From positions 930,001 to 994,000 of the forward strand of contig NZ_CP022098.1 of assembly GCF_002305875.1 (NCBI RefSeq): a stretch of 64,000 nucleotides of DNA. The letters run 5' to 3'. Source of the stretch: Cystobacter fuscus (GTDB taxonomy: Bacteria; Myxococcota; Myxococcia; Myxococcales; Myxococcaceae). The notes under the pieces are model-generated. The model ran no database searches. It was not told the DNA's origin and worked only from the letters and a program-made list of their open reading frames with translations. A program made the translations under genes and the position numbers. Below, in pieces: positions 15,423-24,986 of the stretch (its first letter is position 1; every line of letters begins with the position of its first letter).

Positions 15423-18293
15423 TCAGAAGGAGCCGGAGACCTGGAGCGTGAAGGTGCGTCCGTATTGGGGCACGGGCCCGGCGGCGCGCTGGTCTCCCAG
15501 CGCCAGGGCGTACTGGGTGTCCAGCAGGTTGCGCACCCCGGCGAAGTAGCGCAGGTAGGGCAGCTCTCCGGACAGACCCACGTCGAGCAGCAGCGCCTTG
15601 CCATACTCGGTGCCATCGTCCCTCGGCTGTCCGCGGGCGCTCTGGTAGGTGGCCTGGGTGGCTAGGCGCAGGTTTCCGTCGGCCAGGGGCAGCAGCAGTC
15701 GTCCCGACGCCAGGTGCGCCGGGGTGGCGTTGGCCTCCTCCTCGGCGGCATTGATCAGCGTGACGAAGGAGTAGTTCAGGTCCACGAGGACGAAGCGTCC
15801 CGGCTGCCAGCGCAGGCCCGCCTCGGCGCCAAAAGCGCGTGTCTCCCCGGGGCGGTTGACGAAGACGATGCAGGGCATGGAGCCGAGGGGACCGCCCGTG
15901 CACTGGGGGGGCCCCGACTGCTCACTGAGCGCCACGAGGTGGCGGATGCTATTGGCGTAGCCCGCCACGGTGAGGCGCAGTTCGTCCGTGAGGTTGTGCG
16001 CGTGCTCGAGTTCCATGGTGGAGATGGTCTCCGGCTCGAGCGTACCCGCGGCGATCTGGGTCCTGCCGTTGTCCTGGTAGTCGAGCTCGAAGGGGGTGGG
16101 CGCCCGGAAGGCACTGCCCACCACCAGCTTGGTGAGGCCCCGCGCGTAGGGACGTCCGATGAGGGCCAGGCGCGGCGTGAAGGGCAGCGTCTTCAGATTG
16201 TTGAAGTAGCGATCCAGGCGCAGGCCCGCGCTGATGCTCAGCCGGGGGTGCAACCGCCACTCGTCCAGGAGATAGGCGGAGAAGCTGCCACGGGTCTGGC
16301 TCTGCACGAGGCTCGAGCCGAGGGGATCGACTTCCTGCTCCACGCGCAACTGAGCCTGTCCCTCGAGGCCCAGCGTGACGTGGTGGGTGTCGTAGAAGCG
16401 CAGGCGCAGCCGGGTCTCGGCTGACAGCCAGTCGGCGCGCGCGGCGTCGGTGTCGAGCCGCTCCCCGGCCAGCGTGGGCTTCGAGTACATCCAGTAGCCC
16501 CGGTAGCGGCTGGCGTCGTAGGCGCCGCGCAGCGACAGGCTCATCCGCTCGCCGAGCTGTTTGTCGTAGCGCACCTCGGCGAAGCCACGGACGTCCTGGA
16601 TCCGGGTGCCCGGGACCCCGAGCTCCGTGCCGAAGGGTCCCACGGGGCTCTCCTTGGTGCGTCCGTGCAACTGGGCGTGGAAGCTGAGGCCGCCCAGGCG
16701 CGCCCGGAGCGAGGCGGTGGCGGCGCGCTCCCCATCCAGGCCCACCACCGGTGGCAGATCCTCGCCCAGCCGAGTCACCTCCGCGCCTCGCATCCCCACC
16801 CAGGCGCCGGACAGCAGTACCGAGCCGGGCTCGAAGTCCCACGCCGCGGTGGCGCGCACTCGGGTGGTGCCCAGTGCCCCCGCCCCGGCGGTGACCTCCA
16901 CGTGCCGATCCCCCCCGAGCGTGTCGCGCGGCACCACGTTGATGACGGCGAAGAAGGCGCCCGTGCCGTACAGCACGCTGCCCGGGCCACGCACCACCTC
17001 GATGCGCTCCACCTCTTCCAGGTCCACGGCCAGGTCCCTCGCCACGTAGCCCTGGCCCGTCACCATGTCGTTGAGCGGGTGGCCGTCCCAGAGGGTGAGG
17101 ATGCGGGTGTTGAAGTCACCCGGGGGCGCGAAGCCCCGCACCCCCAGGTAGGTGTAGCTCCGGTCATCCGAGACGAAGATGCCGCGCACGGCCGCGAGCG
17201 CCTCGGCGAGCGTGGTGTAGCCAAAGGCGCGCAGCTCCTCCTGGGTGATGACGGTGGTGGAGGCGGGTGCCTCGTCCACGGACACCAGGTTCTTGGACGC
17301 GGCGCGCACGGAGGGGGGCATGTAGCGCAGCTCGGCGTGGACGCGCGTCTCCTGGTTGGCCACCACGTAGACGCTCTGGCGCAGGGGGCTCAAGTTGGGG
17401 CTCTCCACCTCCAGGGCGTGCTCGCCGTGGGGGAGGGTGAGCACGGTGGGGGTGAAGCCCGTGGGGCGGCCATCCACGCGCACCGAGGCGTTGTCGCGGT
17501 TGGCGGTGATGATGAGGCGTCCCATGGGCTCCTCGCGCGGGGCGAGCGCCACGCCCAGCGTCACCTCGTCATCGGCGGGCACGTCCACGAGCAACTGGGC
17601 CGGGACATGGCCGGGCGCGCTCACGTGGAGCACGTGCGGCCCCGGGGTGAAGCGCAGATCCCCGGGCACCTGTCCGAGCACGGGGCCCTCCGGCGACGCG
17701 CGCACCTCGGCGCCTCCGGGCGTGCCCGTGAGCCGCACCGTGCCGGTGATGAGCTCCAGGGTGAAGGTCTGGACCACCGCCTGGCCCCGTGTGAGCTGGA
17801 TGGTCGCCTCGGCGCGGCGGTAGCCCTCCTTGTGCACCACCACCGTGTGGGCGCCGGGGGGCAGCGCGAGGGTCTGGGGCGACAGGCCCCGGCTGCCCAG
17901 GTCCTCCCGGTCCACGAGCACCTCGGCGCCGGGCGGCTCGGTGGTGACGCGCACCAGGGCCACCTTGGGGCGCAGCCGCGTGAGCGAGTGGTTCACCTTG
18001 GTGGCGTCCGCCTCCGGCAGATCCTCCTGGGCCAGGTCGTGGTAGTAGCGGTAGGCCTCGTTGTAGCGGCCCATGGCCTCGTAGCACCGGGCGATGTTGA
18101 AGAGGACGTTGCGGTTGGGCACCAGGCGGTAGCTGGCGAAGTAGGAGCGCAGCGCCTGGACGTACTCGCGCTGGGCATAGGCCTCGTTGCCCAGCTCGAA
18201 CGCCACGTCCGCCTCGTCCGCGGTGTTGCCGGCCCACGCGCACAGCGACCCGAACAGCAGCGACAGCAGGAGGCCGAGTCGGAACACGCGCAT
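15423..18293 (-). CDS. TonB-dependent receptor with N-terminal TPR and PEGA domains
   Basis: From ATG 18293 this is a 956-residue outer-membrane protein with an uncommon front end. A signal peptide (MRVFRLGLLLSLLFGSLCAWA) is followed by TPR-like helices at about 25-100 (ALRSYFASYRLVPN, CYEAMGRYNEAYRYYHDL), then three PEGA-type beta domains at about 108-325 (TTEPPGAEVLVD; PGGAEVRASPEG; NRDNASVRVDGRPTG), the TonB plug at about 330-455 (ITQEELRAFGYTTLAEALAA; VERIEVVRGPGSVLYGTGAF) and a C-terminal beta-barrel ending in phenylalanine. The barrel and plug indicate energised import of a large ligand; the TPR-PEGA part would sit in the periplasm. No ordinary TonB box is seen. GGATGGAG is at good distance from 18293. 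It follows the HIT gene by about 20 bp. Confidence 0.92.
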   Translation of the reverse strand: MRVFRLGLLLSLLFGSLCAWAGNTADEADVAFELGNEAYAQREYVQALRSYFASYRLVPNRNVLFNIARCYEAMGRYNEAYRYYHDLAQEDLPEADATKVNHSLTRLRPKVALVRVTTEPPGAEVLVDREDLGSRGLSPQTLALPPGAHTVVVHKEGYRRAEATIQLTRGQAVVQTFTLELITGTVRLTGTPGGAEVRASPEGPVLGQVPGDLRFTPGPHVLHVSAPGHVPAQLLVDVPADDEVTLGVALAPREEPMGRLIITANRDNASVRVDGRPTGFTPTVLTLPHGEHALEVESPNLSPLRQSVYVVANQETRVHAELRYMPPSVRAASKNLVSVDEAPASTTVITQEELRAFGYTTLAEALAAVRGIFVSDDRSYTYLGVRGFAPPGDFNTRILTLWDGHPLNDMVTGQGYVARDLAVDLEEVERIEVVRGPGSVLYGTGAFFAVINVVPRDTLGGDRHVEVTAGAGALGTTRVRATAAWDFEPGSVLLSGAWVGMRGAEVTRLGEDLPPVVGLDGERAATASLRARLGGLSFHAQLHGRTKESPVGPFGTELGVPGTRIQDVRGFAEVRYDKQLGERMSLSLRGAYDASRYRGYWMYSKPTLAGERLDTDAARADWLSAETRLRLRFYDTHHVTLGLEGQAQLRVEQEVDPLGSSLVQSQTRGSFSAYLLDEWRLHPRLSISAGLRLDRYFNNLKTLPFTPRLALIGRPYARGLTKLVVGSAFRAPTPFELDYQDNGRTQIAAGTLEPETISTMELEHAHNLTDELRLTVAGYANSIRHLVALSEQSGPPQCTGGPLGSMPCIVFVNRPGETRAFGAEAGLRWQPGRFVLVDLNYSFVTLINAAEEEANATPAHLASGRLLLPLADGNLRLATQATYQSARGQPRDDGTEYGKALLLDVGLSGELPYLRYFAGVRNLLDTQYALALGDQRAAGPVPQYGRTFTLQVSGSF

Positions 18294-18314
18294 GGGCGGC
18301 TCCATCCTCTCACA

Positions 18315-18758
18315 TCACAGGGTGGCGGCGAGGGCCCGTGCCGCCGCCTCCAGCTCCTCGTCCGGGCGGAAGTCGCCCGGGGCGGCGTCGAAGGCTCCCC
18401 GCCCCCACAGCCGTGCCGGCGTGTCCCGGTAGCGCGGCACCAGGTGCAGGTGGAAGTGGCGCAGCACGTCCCCGATGGCGAACGCATAGGCGTGCTCGGC
18501 GCCGAGCACCTCGCGCTGGGCGCGCATCACCCGCGCGGCGAAGGGGCCCAGCTCCCGCGCCGCCTCCTCGTCCAGGTCATACAGGGCGCGGGCATGGCGC
18601 ACGCTGGTGAGCACCACCCAGCCGGGCAGGGGGCTCGGCCCCGCCAGCCCATGCAGCACCAGCCCGGCCGAGCGGGCAAGCACCCCCCCCACGGGGCGGA
18701 GGCTTCCGCTCACCAGGGCACAGCCCCGGCAGGGGTCGTTCACGTCCACGTCACTCAT
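18315..18758 (-). CDS. HIT-family (histidine triad) protein
   Basis: The 147 residues have the HIT core: a PLPGWVVLTSVRHARALYDL strand-helix unit and the triad HFHLHLVPRY (HxHxH) near residue 107. HIT proteins are nucleotide hydrolases or transferases acting on the alpha-phosphate of nucleotide conjugates. Three early cysteines, two of them in the sequence DPCRGCALV near the N-terminus, could bind zinc together with a later residue, as in many HIT proteins. ATG 18758 is preferred over the longer in-frame start at 18869, which lacks a ribosome site and would overlap the promoter of the divergent lipoprotein gene. It is upstream of, and probably cotranscribed with, the TonB receptor. Confidence 0.88.
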   Translation of the reverse strand: MSDVDVNDPCRGCALVSGSLRPVGGVLARSAGLVLHGLAGPSPLPGWVVLTSVRHARALYDLDEEAARELGPFAARVMRAQREVLGAEHAYAFAIGDVLRHFHLHLVPRYRDTPARLWGRGAFDAAPGDFRPDEELEAAARALAATL

Positions 18759-18883
18759 GGCGCCCCAGCCTATCAGGGCGCCCATCCGCCGCCCTCCGCT
18801 TGACGTCAATGGGCCCGGTCGGAGACTGTCTCGGCACCGCCCCGTGCGGGCGAACTCCAAGCATTGCATTCCAAGGTGGACAG

Positions 18884-20512
18884 ATGAAGAAGCATTGGGC
18901 AGTCGTGTTGCCGCTCCTCGTGTTGGCGTGCGGACCCAAGGACGAGAATGGCGACGGCATCGCCGATGGCATCCGCGATCCGGACTCCGTTTCGGTGGTG
19001 GCTCCGGCCAACCCGAAGGGCACCGTCTCCGGACAGGTGCTCGATACCGCGATGCAGCCGCTCGCGGGCGCCTCGGTCCGGCTGACCATCGGCAGCGACA
19101 CCGCGGAAGGCAAGTACGTCGTCCAGACCGACGGTCTGGGCAACTTCATGATCAAGAACGTGCCGGCCGGCTCCACCGTCCTGGTGACCATCGCCAAGGA
19201 GGGCTACGCCACCCTGCGCGCCAGCGCCACCGTGCCCTCCAGCGCGGGCAACATCCCCATCAACGATGGCAACGCGAGCCTCGGCCTCGTCATGCTCACC
19301 AAGACCCAGAGCAAGGTGAGCTTCACGCTGCTCACGGACAAGGGCCAGCCCGCGGTGGGCGCCCAGGCGTTCCTCGAGGCCTATCCCGCCGGATTGATCT
19401 CCGCCGCGGGCACCACGGTCCAGGCCACCAGCACGGTCACCGCCACTCCCGCCGTGGCGGACGCCATGGGCGTCGTCACCTTCAACAACGTGCCCTCGCC
19501 CTCGGAGCTCACCCGCATCGGGACCCCGCCTTCGGGCAACACCAGCACGGCGTACTACCGCCTCTGGGTGGACCCGGTCGACGTGAACGGCGATGGCGTC
19601 ATCGACTCGGGTGGCTATGCCGCCCCCATCGACGCCTCGCTGCTGCTCAAGTCGGGCTCGCAGATCATCACCCTGAACCCGGCGAAGAACAGCACCGGCT
19701 CCGCCTCCTTCACCCTGGTGGCCACCAACGTGCCCAGCCTCCAGCTGACGGCCTCGTCGCCCGCGGAGGCGAAGAAGCCCCTGCGCAACCTGCTGCGCCC
19801 CGGCGAGCCCATCTTCCTGGGCTTCAGCCAGCCCGTGGCGCGTGACTCGCTCATCGCCATCCTCACCGGGGAGCAGGGGCAGACCCCCATCGATCTCACC
19901 GTGACGTCCAGCGAAACGGGCGACGTGTACATGCTCACCCCCTCGGTGACCAACGTCCTCGAGGGCCAGGAGTACAACCTCATCCTGCGCGCCACCTCGG
20001 CCTACTCCGGTGCCGTGCAGACGTGGAAGGGCTACTTCGTCAGCGGCGACGTGAAGACCCCGCGCCCGTTGCAGCTCGATTCCGTCACCTTCAAGGACGG
20101 CACCACCGGGACGGCGGGGGTCCTGGATCCGGGCGAGTGCGTCATCCTCACCTTCAACCAGGTCGTGACCGCTTCCGCCTACCAGCTCGATGTCGAAGTG
20201 TTGGGGACGGTCACCAAGGAGTACAAGGCCCTGCCCGCGCCCTACCCCAGCGCGGTCACCGGCTGCTTCGGCACCGAGGCCGTGAAGATTCCCATCGACA
20301 CGGCGAGCTTCCAGGCCACCCCGCGCTTCTACTTCGCGTATGGCTTGTCGTCCGACACCACCCTGCCTCCCATCAACCCCAACAACACCACGGCGCGCAT
20401 CCGGGTGAATTTCACCAGGTTCCAGGGACAGGACTTCTCCCAGTACTACGAGACGGCGTGGGGTGCCCCCGTGCCCTCCACGACCGTGCTGGAGAGGGCG
20501 CTCTCGCGCTAG
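18884..20512 (+). CDS. large lipoprotein with carboxypeptidase-regulatory-like domain
   Basis: The 542-residue protein starts MKKHWAVVLPLLVLACGPKD, a lipoprotein signal with the cysteine at residue 16, and GTG-rich AAGGTGGA stands just upstream as ribosome site. The next residues (DENGDGIADGI) are a calcium-binding-like or thrombospondin-type acidic loop. About residues 45-120 form a carboxypeptidase-regulatory-like beta sandwich (GTVSGQVLDTAMQPLAGASV; NVPAGSTVLVTIAKEGY), a second such unit follows, and the rest is beta-rich, probably Ig-like. It is likely a surface or periplasmic lipoprotein with a structural or binding role. There is no enzymatic motif. Confidence 0.85.
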   Translation: MKKHWAVVLPLLVLACGPKDENGDGIADGIRDPDSVSVVAPANPKGTVSGQVLDTAMQPLAGASVRLTIGSDTAEGKYVVQTDGLGNFMIKNVPAGSTVLVTIAKEGYATLRASATVPSSAGNIPINDGNASLGLVMLTKTQSKVSFTLLTDKGQPAVGAQAFLEAYPAGLISAAGTTVQATSTVTATPAVADAMGVVTFNNVPSPSELTRIGTPPSGNTSTAYYRLWVDPVDVNGDGVIDSGGYAAPIDASLLLKSGSQIITLNPAKNSTGSASFTLVATNVPSLQLTASSPAEAKKPLRNLLRPGEPIFLGFSQPVARDSLIAILTGEQGQTPIDLTVTSSETGDVYMLTPSVTNVLEGQEYNLILRATSAYSGAVQTWKGYFVSGDVKTPRPLQLDSVTFKDGTTGTAGVLDPGECVILTFNQVVTASAYQLDVEVLGTVTKEYKALPAPYPSAVTGCFGTEAVKIPIDTASFQATPRFYFAYGLSSDTTLPPINPNNTTARIRVNFTRFQGQDFSQYYETAWGAPVPSTTVLERALSR

Positions 20513-20530
20513 GCCGCGCGCCTGTCCCAC

Positions 20531-20565
20531 CGACCTCCGGGAGGCCCCCGGCAGCCCGGAGGTCG
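20531..20565 (+). terminator. 11-bp hairpin after the lipoprotein gene
   Basis: CGACCTCCGGG (20531-20541) and CCCGGAGGTCG (20555-20565) form a perfect 11-bp stem with a 13-nt loop, 19 bases after the lipoprotein stop. No U-run follows, as is usual in this DNA, so it may act as a Rho-assisted or weak intrinsic terminator or an RNA-stabilising stem. Confidence 0.55.
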
Positions 20566-20712
20566 TGAGTCATCATCGTCGTGCGGGCAGTGTTCGCACG
20601 CCAACAGGCGGGGAGCGGAGAAGGCTCGACGAAACCCGGGGGGGACGAGCACATCCGCGGGGGCGTGCATAGCATGGTGTGGCGTTCCCACCTTGTACGA
20701 GGGCCCCGCGCC

Positions 20713-21120
20713 ATGACTGTACCCCTCACGCACCGCCAGCGGGTGCTCGTGGTCGATGACTTCGATGACGCCCGAGAGATGTACGCGGAGTACCTGGAAT
20801 TCGTCGGGTTTCAGGTGGATGTGGCCCGCAATGGAGTGGAGGCGGTGGAGAAGGCCCAGGGCGCTCCCCCCGACATCATCCTCATGGACCTGTCCCTGCC
20901 GGTGATGGATGGCTGGGAGGCCACGCGCCGGCTCAAGCAGGACCAGCGCACCCGCAACATCCCCGTCATGGCGCTCAGCGGCCACGTGCTGGCCGGCAAC
21001 GCCGAGCAGGCGCGCCAGGCGGGCGCGGACGAGTTCGTCGCCAAGCCGTGCCTCCCCCAGGATCTGGAAGACCGCATCCGCCGGATGCTCAAGCCGAGCA
21101 AGTCCAAGAACCAGCCCTGA
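20713..21120 (+). CDS. single-domain response regulator (CheY-like)
   Basis: From ATG 20713 this is a 135-residue stand-alone receiver: VLVVDDFDDAREMYAEYL gives the acidic pair, IILMDLSLPVMDGWEATRRL the phospho-acceptor aspartate (Asp in LMDL), MALSGH the Thr/Ser switch position and FVAKPC the conserved lysine. There is no output domain. Upstream in-frame starts exist (20581, 20674) but only 20713 leaves a compact receiver, with GAGGG about eight bases before it. It is 39 bp upstream of the kinase-STAND-FGE gene on the same strand and is likely its partner, a myxobacterial habit. Confidence 0.9.
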   Translation: MTVPLTHRQRVLVVDDFDDAREMYAEYLEFVGFQVDVARNGVEAVEKAQGAPPDIILMDLSLPVMDGWEATRRLKQDQRTRNIPVMALSGHVLAGNAEQARQAGADEFVAKPCLPQDLEDRIRRMLKPSKSKNQP

Positions 21121-21159
21121 TCCACCCGGCCATCCCCTCGTCGTCCCCCAGAACAGACC

Positions 21160-24100
21160 GTGGGCACCCTTCCAACCTCGCGCGAGAGCGCCGATGGGTG
21201 GAGTCCACCCGAGGCGTTCGACGAATACCGACTGGTGCGCCTCTTGGGCCATGGCACCACGGGACGCGTGTATCTCGCCCAGGACACGCTGCTCGAGCGG
21301 CCCGTGGCGGTGAAGTTCGTGCGCGCCCTGGGCCCCGGCGCCCTCAGCCGCTTCCTCGTGGAGGCCCGGGCCGCGGCACGCGTCCAGCACCCCAACGTCG
21401 TCACCCTCTACCGGGTGGGACAGTTGGAGAACCATCCCTACCTCGTCTCCGAGTTCGTCCGGGGCTCCTCGCTGGAGCGGCTCCCCAAGCCGCTGCCCTG
21501 GGAGCAGGTGCTGGCGCTCGGGCAGGGTCTGGCCCGGGGGCTGGGGGCCGCGCACCGGCGGGGCGTGCTGCACCGGGACATCAAACCGGCCAACGCGCTG
21601 CTCACCGAGACGGGGGAGGTGAAGCTGCTGGACTTCGGGCTGGCCAAGCTGCTGGACGAGGGCCCCGCCCCGCGCGAGGACACGCCGCCTCCGCGCGAGC
21701 CGGGGGCACTCGCCGCCCTGGAGCTGCCGCCCGAGGCCGTGGCGGGCTCGCTCGACGGGGTGACGCTGCCGTCCCTGCCCGAGGGCATGCTGGTGGGGAC
21801 TCCTTATTACATGTCGCCGGAGGCCTGGGCGGCCACGGAGCTCACCGCGCGCAGCGACGTGTACTCGCTGGGCCTGGTGCTCTACGAGCTGTGCGCGGGC
21901 CAGGGCCCCTTCCGGCACGTGCCCCCGCGCGAGCTGGCGCTGGCGGTGTGCACCCAGGACGCCCGGCCCCTGCGCGAGGCCGTTCCGGGCGTGGACGCGG
22001 ACTTCGCGGCCGTGGTGGACCAGTGTCTGCGGCTCGTGCCCGAGGAGCGCTTCGCCTCGGCCGTGTCGCTGCTGGACGCGCTGGGGCATCTCGCGCGTGA
22101 CGAGGCGGCGGACGCGCTGCCCGAGGGCAACCCCTACCGGGGTCTGCAACCCTTCGAGGCCGAGCACCGCGCGCTCTTCTTCGGCCGCCGGCGCGAGCAG
22201 CGCGAGGTGCTCGAACGGCTGCGCGCCGATCCCTTCCTGCTCATCACCGGCGACTCGGGAGTCGGCAAGTCCTCGCTGTGCCTCGCGGGCGTGCTGCCCC
22301 GCCTGGGCGAGGGGGCGCTGGAGGACGGGCGGCGCTGGCGCGGGGTGCGGCTGATTCCGGGGCGGCGTCCGCTCACCGCGCTCACCGCCGCCCTCGCCCC
22401 CACGCTGGCCATGGACGAGGAGGCCCTGGGCAACCTGCTGCGCGCGGATCCCACGGGCCTGGCGCGCCAGCTGCGCGTGCGCCTGCGCTCGGACGAGGGG
22501 CTCGCCGTCTACGTGGATCAGCTCGAGGAGCTGGTGACGCTCTCGGACGGGGAGGAGTCGGCGCGGGTGGGGCGCGCGCTCGGGGAGCTGGCCGAGGGGG
22601 TGCCCGGGGTGCGGCTGCTCGCCACGTGCCGCAGCGACTTCCTCACCCGGCTCACGACGGTGCAGGGCCTGGGCGCGGCGGTGCCCGGGGCGCTCTACCT
22701 CCTGCGGGCGCTGGGCCCCGAGGAGAGCCACGAGGCGGTGGTGGGCCCCGCGCGCGCCAAGGGCGTGCGCTTCGAGTCCGAGGCGCTGGTGGACACGCTC
22801 GTGGCCTCCATCTCGGCCACCGAGGGCGGGCTGCCGCTGTTGCAGTTCGCGCTCGCCGAGCTGTGGGAGGCGCGCGAGGGGAGCATCATCACCCAGGCGG
22901 CGCTCGACAGCCTGGGCGGGGTGGCCGGAGCGCTGGCCCGGCACGTGGACATGGCCGTGGCGCGCCTCCTGCCGGATCAACGCGCGGTGGCGCGCGGCGT
23001 GCTCTTGCGCCTCATCACCCCGGAGGGCACCCGGGCGCGCAAGACGGGCGAGGAACTGGTGGGGGATGATCCCCGCCAGCGCGCGGTGCTCGAGGCGCTG
23101 GTGCGCGCGCGCCTGCTCGTGGCGCGCGAGGTGGATGGGGGAACGAGCTACGAGGTGGCCCACGAGGTGTTGCTCAGCGACTGGGGCACGCTCGCGCGCT
23201 GGCTGACCGAGGCGGCCGAGCGCCGCGAGGTGCGGGCGCGCCTGCAGGCGGACTCCGCGCACTGGGAGCAGGTGGGCCACGCGAGAGACCTGCTCTGGGG
23301 TCCGCGGCAGCTCGCCGAGGCGCGCCTGTTGGAGCCCGCGGAGCTCACCCGCCGCGAGCGCGTCTTCCTGGAGGACTCGCGCCGCACGGTGGTGCGCAGC
23401 CGGCATCTGCGGCGGGCGCTCGCCGTGGGGTTCGTCCTCTCGCTGGTGCTCGTGTACGCGGGCCTGCAACTGCACGAGGTGTCCGAGCGCGACGCGGTGG
23501 TGCGCGGCTGGCTGGACGAGGCCGCGAGCGCCCTGGAGGCCGCGCGGCACGAGCGCGAGACCTTCTCTGGCGCGCGGCGGGAGGCCTTCGCGCACTATGA
23601 CGCCGGGGAGCGGGAGCGGGGAGACGCGGCGTGGGCGCGCTCCATCCTGGTGGAGGGCGCGCTGCACCGCCGCCTGGACGAGGTGGGGGATCATCTGGAG
23701 CACGCGCTCGTGTTGGAGCCGGCGCGCGAGGAGGTGCGCGAGGCCCTGGCGGATTTCCTCCTGGAGCGAGCCTTCCATGCCGAGCAGGCACTGGAGGGGG
23801 GAGAGTTGCCGGCGCTGTTGCAGCGCTTGCGGCTGTACGACGCGCACGGGGAGCGTTGGAGGCACTGGACGGAGCCCGCGCGCGTGACGCTCGCGCTGCC
23901 GGTGGAGGGGGCGGTGGTGGAACTGCGGCCCATGTCCCGGGACGTGGAGGGACGCGAGGTGACCGGTGCGCTGATGCCGGTGGAGCCGGGGCCGTGGGTG
24001 GAGCGGGAGATCGCCCCGGGAGACTGGCGGCTGGTGGTGCGAGCGCGGGGCCACGAGTCGGTGAGCCTCCCGCTGCGGCTGACGCGGGGAGAGCGCCGGC

Positions 24101-24954
24101 ACCTGGCGCCGAGGCTGTTGCGCGAGGGGAGCCTGCCTCGGGGCTTCGTCCATGTGCCGGCGGGACGGGTGTTGTTCGGGAGCGCGGCGGACGCGAGCGT
24201 GCGTGGCTTCTTCAACGCGCTGCCGTTGCATCCCAGGCACACGGAGGACTTCCTCATCGCGCGGCACGAGACGACGTACGCGGAGTGGATGGAGTATCTC
24301 TCCGCGCTGCCTGCGGACGAGCGCGCGCGGCGTCTGCCGCACACGAGCACTGTCTACCATGGGCGGCTCGCGCTGGAGTGGGTGGGGGGCACCTGGCGCC
24401 TGGACTTCCAGCCAGGGGGAGTGCGGTACCGGGTGAGTGCCGGACAACGGCTGCTCTACGCGAAGCGGGAGCGGAGGGGCTCACAGGACTGGCTGCGCTT
24501 TCCCGTCACGGGCATTTCCTTCGAGGACGCGGAGGCGTACGTGGCGTGGCTGGGCCGGACGGGGCGGGTGCCGGGGGCGCGGTTGTGCACGGAGCTGGAG
24601 TGGGAGCGCGCGGCGCGGGGCGAGGACGGGCGCGAGTTCCCCCATGGGGACGCGCTCGCGCCGGACGATGCGAACGTGGACATGACGTATGGCAAGGAGC
24701 CCGGGGGCTTTGGCCCCGACGAGGTGGGCTCGCACCCGGCGTCGCGCAGTCCTTTTGGCGTGGAGGACCTGGCGGGCAATGCCTTCGAGTGGACGCGCTC
24801 GGCGGTGGAGCCGGGGCGCGTGGTGGCGAGGGGCGGCGCGTACTACTTCGCCGCCGGCTCGGCGCGGGTGGCCAACCGCGAGCTGCCCGAGCGCACCCTG
24901 CGAGACATCACCGTGGGCCTGCGCGTGTGCGCCGACGTGCCTTCTACGCCTTGA
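21160..24954 (+). CDS. Ser/Thr kinase fused to STAND-type NTPase and FGE-sulfatase domain
   Basis: This 1264-residue protein starts at GTG 21160. Residues about 20-310 are a Hanks-type kinase: LLGHGTTGRVYLAQ, VLHRDIKPANAL, DFGLAK, then YYMSPEAWA. It is interrupted by a Pro/Ala-rich insert between DFG and APE. From about 325 comes NPYRGLQPFEAEHRALFFGR, the entry to novel STAND NTPases, with a P-loop GDSGVGKSSL at about 363. A transmembrane helix follows at about 750-770 (LAVGFVLSLVLVYAGLQL). The C-terminus from about 995 is a formylglycine-generating-enzyme/sulfatase-modifying domain (FVHVPAGRVLFGS; ARLCTELEWERAARG; DLAGNAFEWTRS). In this family the FGE fold usually binds ligands or carbohydrate rather than catalysing; no FGE copper cysteine pair is obvious. 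A kinase that signals through an NTPase switch to an external sensor is the likely reading. Confidence 0.92.
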   Translation: MGTLPTSRESADGWSPPEAFDEYRLVRLLGHGTTGRVYLAQDTLLERPVAVKFVRALGPGALSRFLVEARAAARVQHPNVVTLYRVGQLENHPYLVSEFVRGSSLERLPKPLPWEQVLALGQGLARGLGAAHRRGVLHRDIKPANALLTETGEVKLLDFGLAKLLDEGPAPREDTPPPREPGALAALELPPEAVAGSLDGVTLPSLPEGMLVGTPYYMSPEAWAATELTARSDVYSLGLVLYELCAGQGPFRHVPPRELALAVCTQDARPLREAVPGVDADFAAVVDQCLRLVPEERFASAVSLLDALGHLARDEAADALPEGNPYRGLQPFEAEHRALFFGRRREQREVLERLRADPFLLITGDSGVGKSSLCLAGVLPRLGEGALEDGRRWRGVRLIPGRRPLTALTAALAPTLAMDEEALGNLLRADPTGLARQLRVRLRSDEGLAVYVDQLEELVTLSDGEESARVGRALGELAEGVPGVRLLATCRSDFLTRLTTVQGLGAAVPGALYLLRALGPEESHEAVVGPARAKGVRFESEALVDTLVASISATEGGLPLLQFALAELWEAREGSIITQAALDSLGGVAGALARHVDMAVARLLPDQRAVARGVLLRLITPEGTRARKTGEELVGDDPRQRAVLEALVRARLLVAREVDGGTSYEVAHEVLLSDWGTLARWLTEAAERREVRARLQADSAHWEQVGHARDLLWGPRQLAEARLLEPAELTRRERVFLEDSRRTVVRSRHLRRALAVGFVLSLVLVYAGLQLHEVSERDAVVRGWLDEAASALEAARHERETFSGARREAFAHYDAGERERGDAAWARSILVEGALHRRLDEVGDHLEHALVLEPAREEVREALADFLLERAFHAEQALEGGELPALLQRLRLYDAHGERWRHWTEPARVTLALPVEGAVVELRPMSRDVEGREVTGALMPVEPGPWVEREIAPGDWRLVVRARGHESVSLPLRLTRGERRHLAPRLLREGSLPRGFVHVPAGRVLFGSAADASVRGFFNALPLHPRHTEDFLIARHETTYAEWMEYLSALPADERARRLPHTSTVYHGRLALEWVGGTWRLDFQPGGVRYRVSAGQRLLYAKRERRGSQDWLRFPVTGISFEDAEAYVAWLGRTGRVPGARLCTELEWERAARGEDGREFPHGDALAPDDANVDMTYGKEPGGFGPDEVGSHPASRSPFGVEDLAGNAFEWTRSAVEPGRVVARGGAYYFAAGSARVANRELPERTLRDITVGLRVCADVPSTP

Positions 24955-24986
24955 TTACTCGGTTCCAGCGCATCACCATTGTCGGC

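Noticed and set aside
20509..24447. A very long open frame on the minus strand opposite the kinase-STAND-FGE gene
   Set aside because: It is composed of His/Arg/Gly/Pro-rich sequence with no family motif, the usual shadow of a high-GC3 gene on the other strand, which has clear domains.
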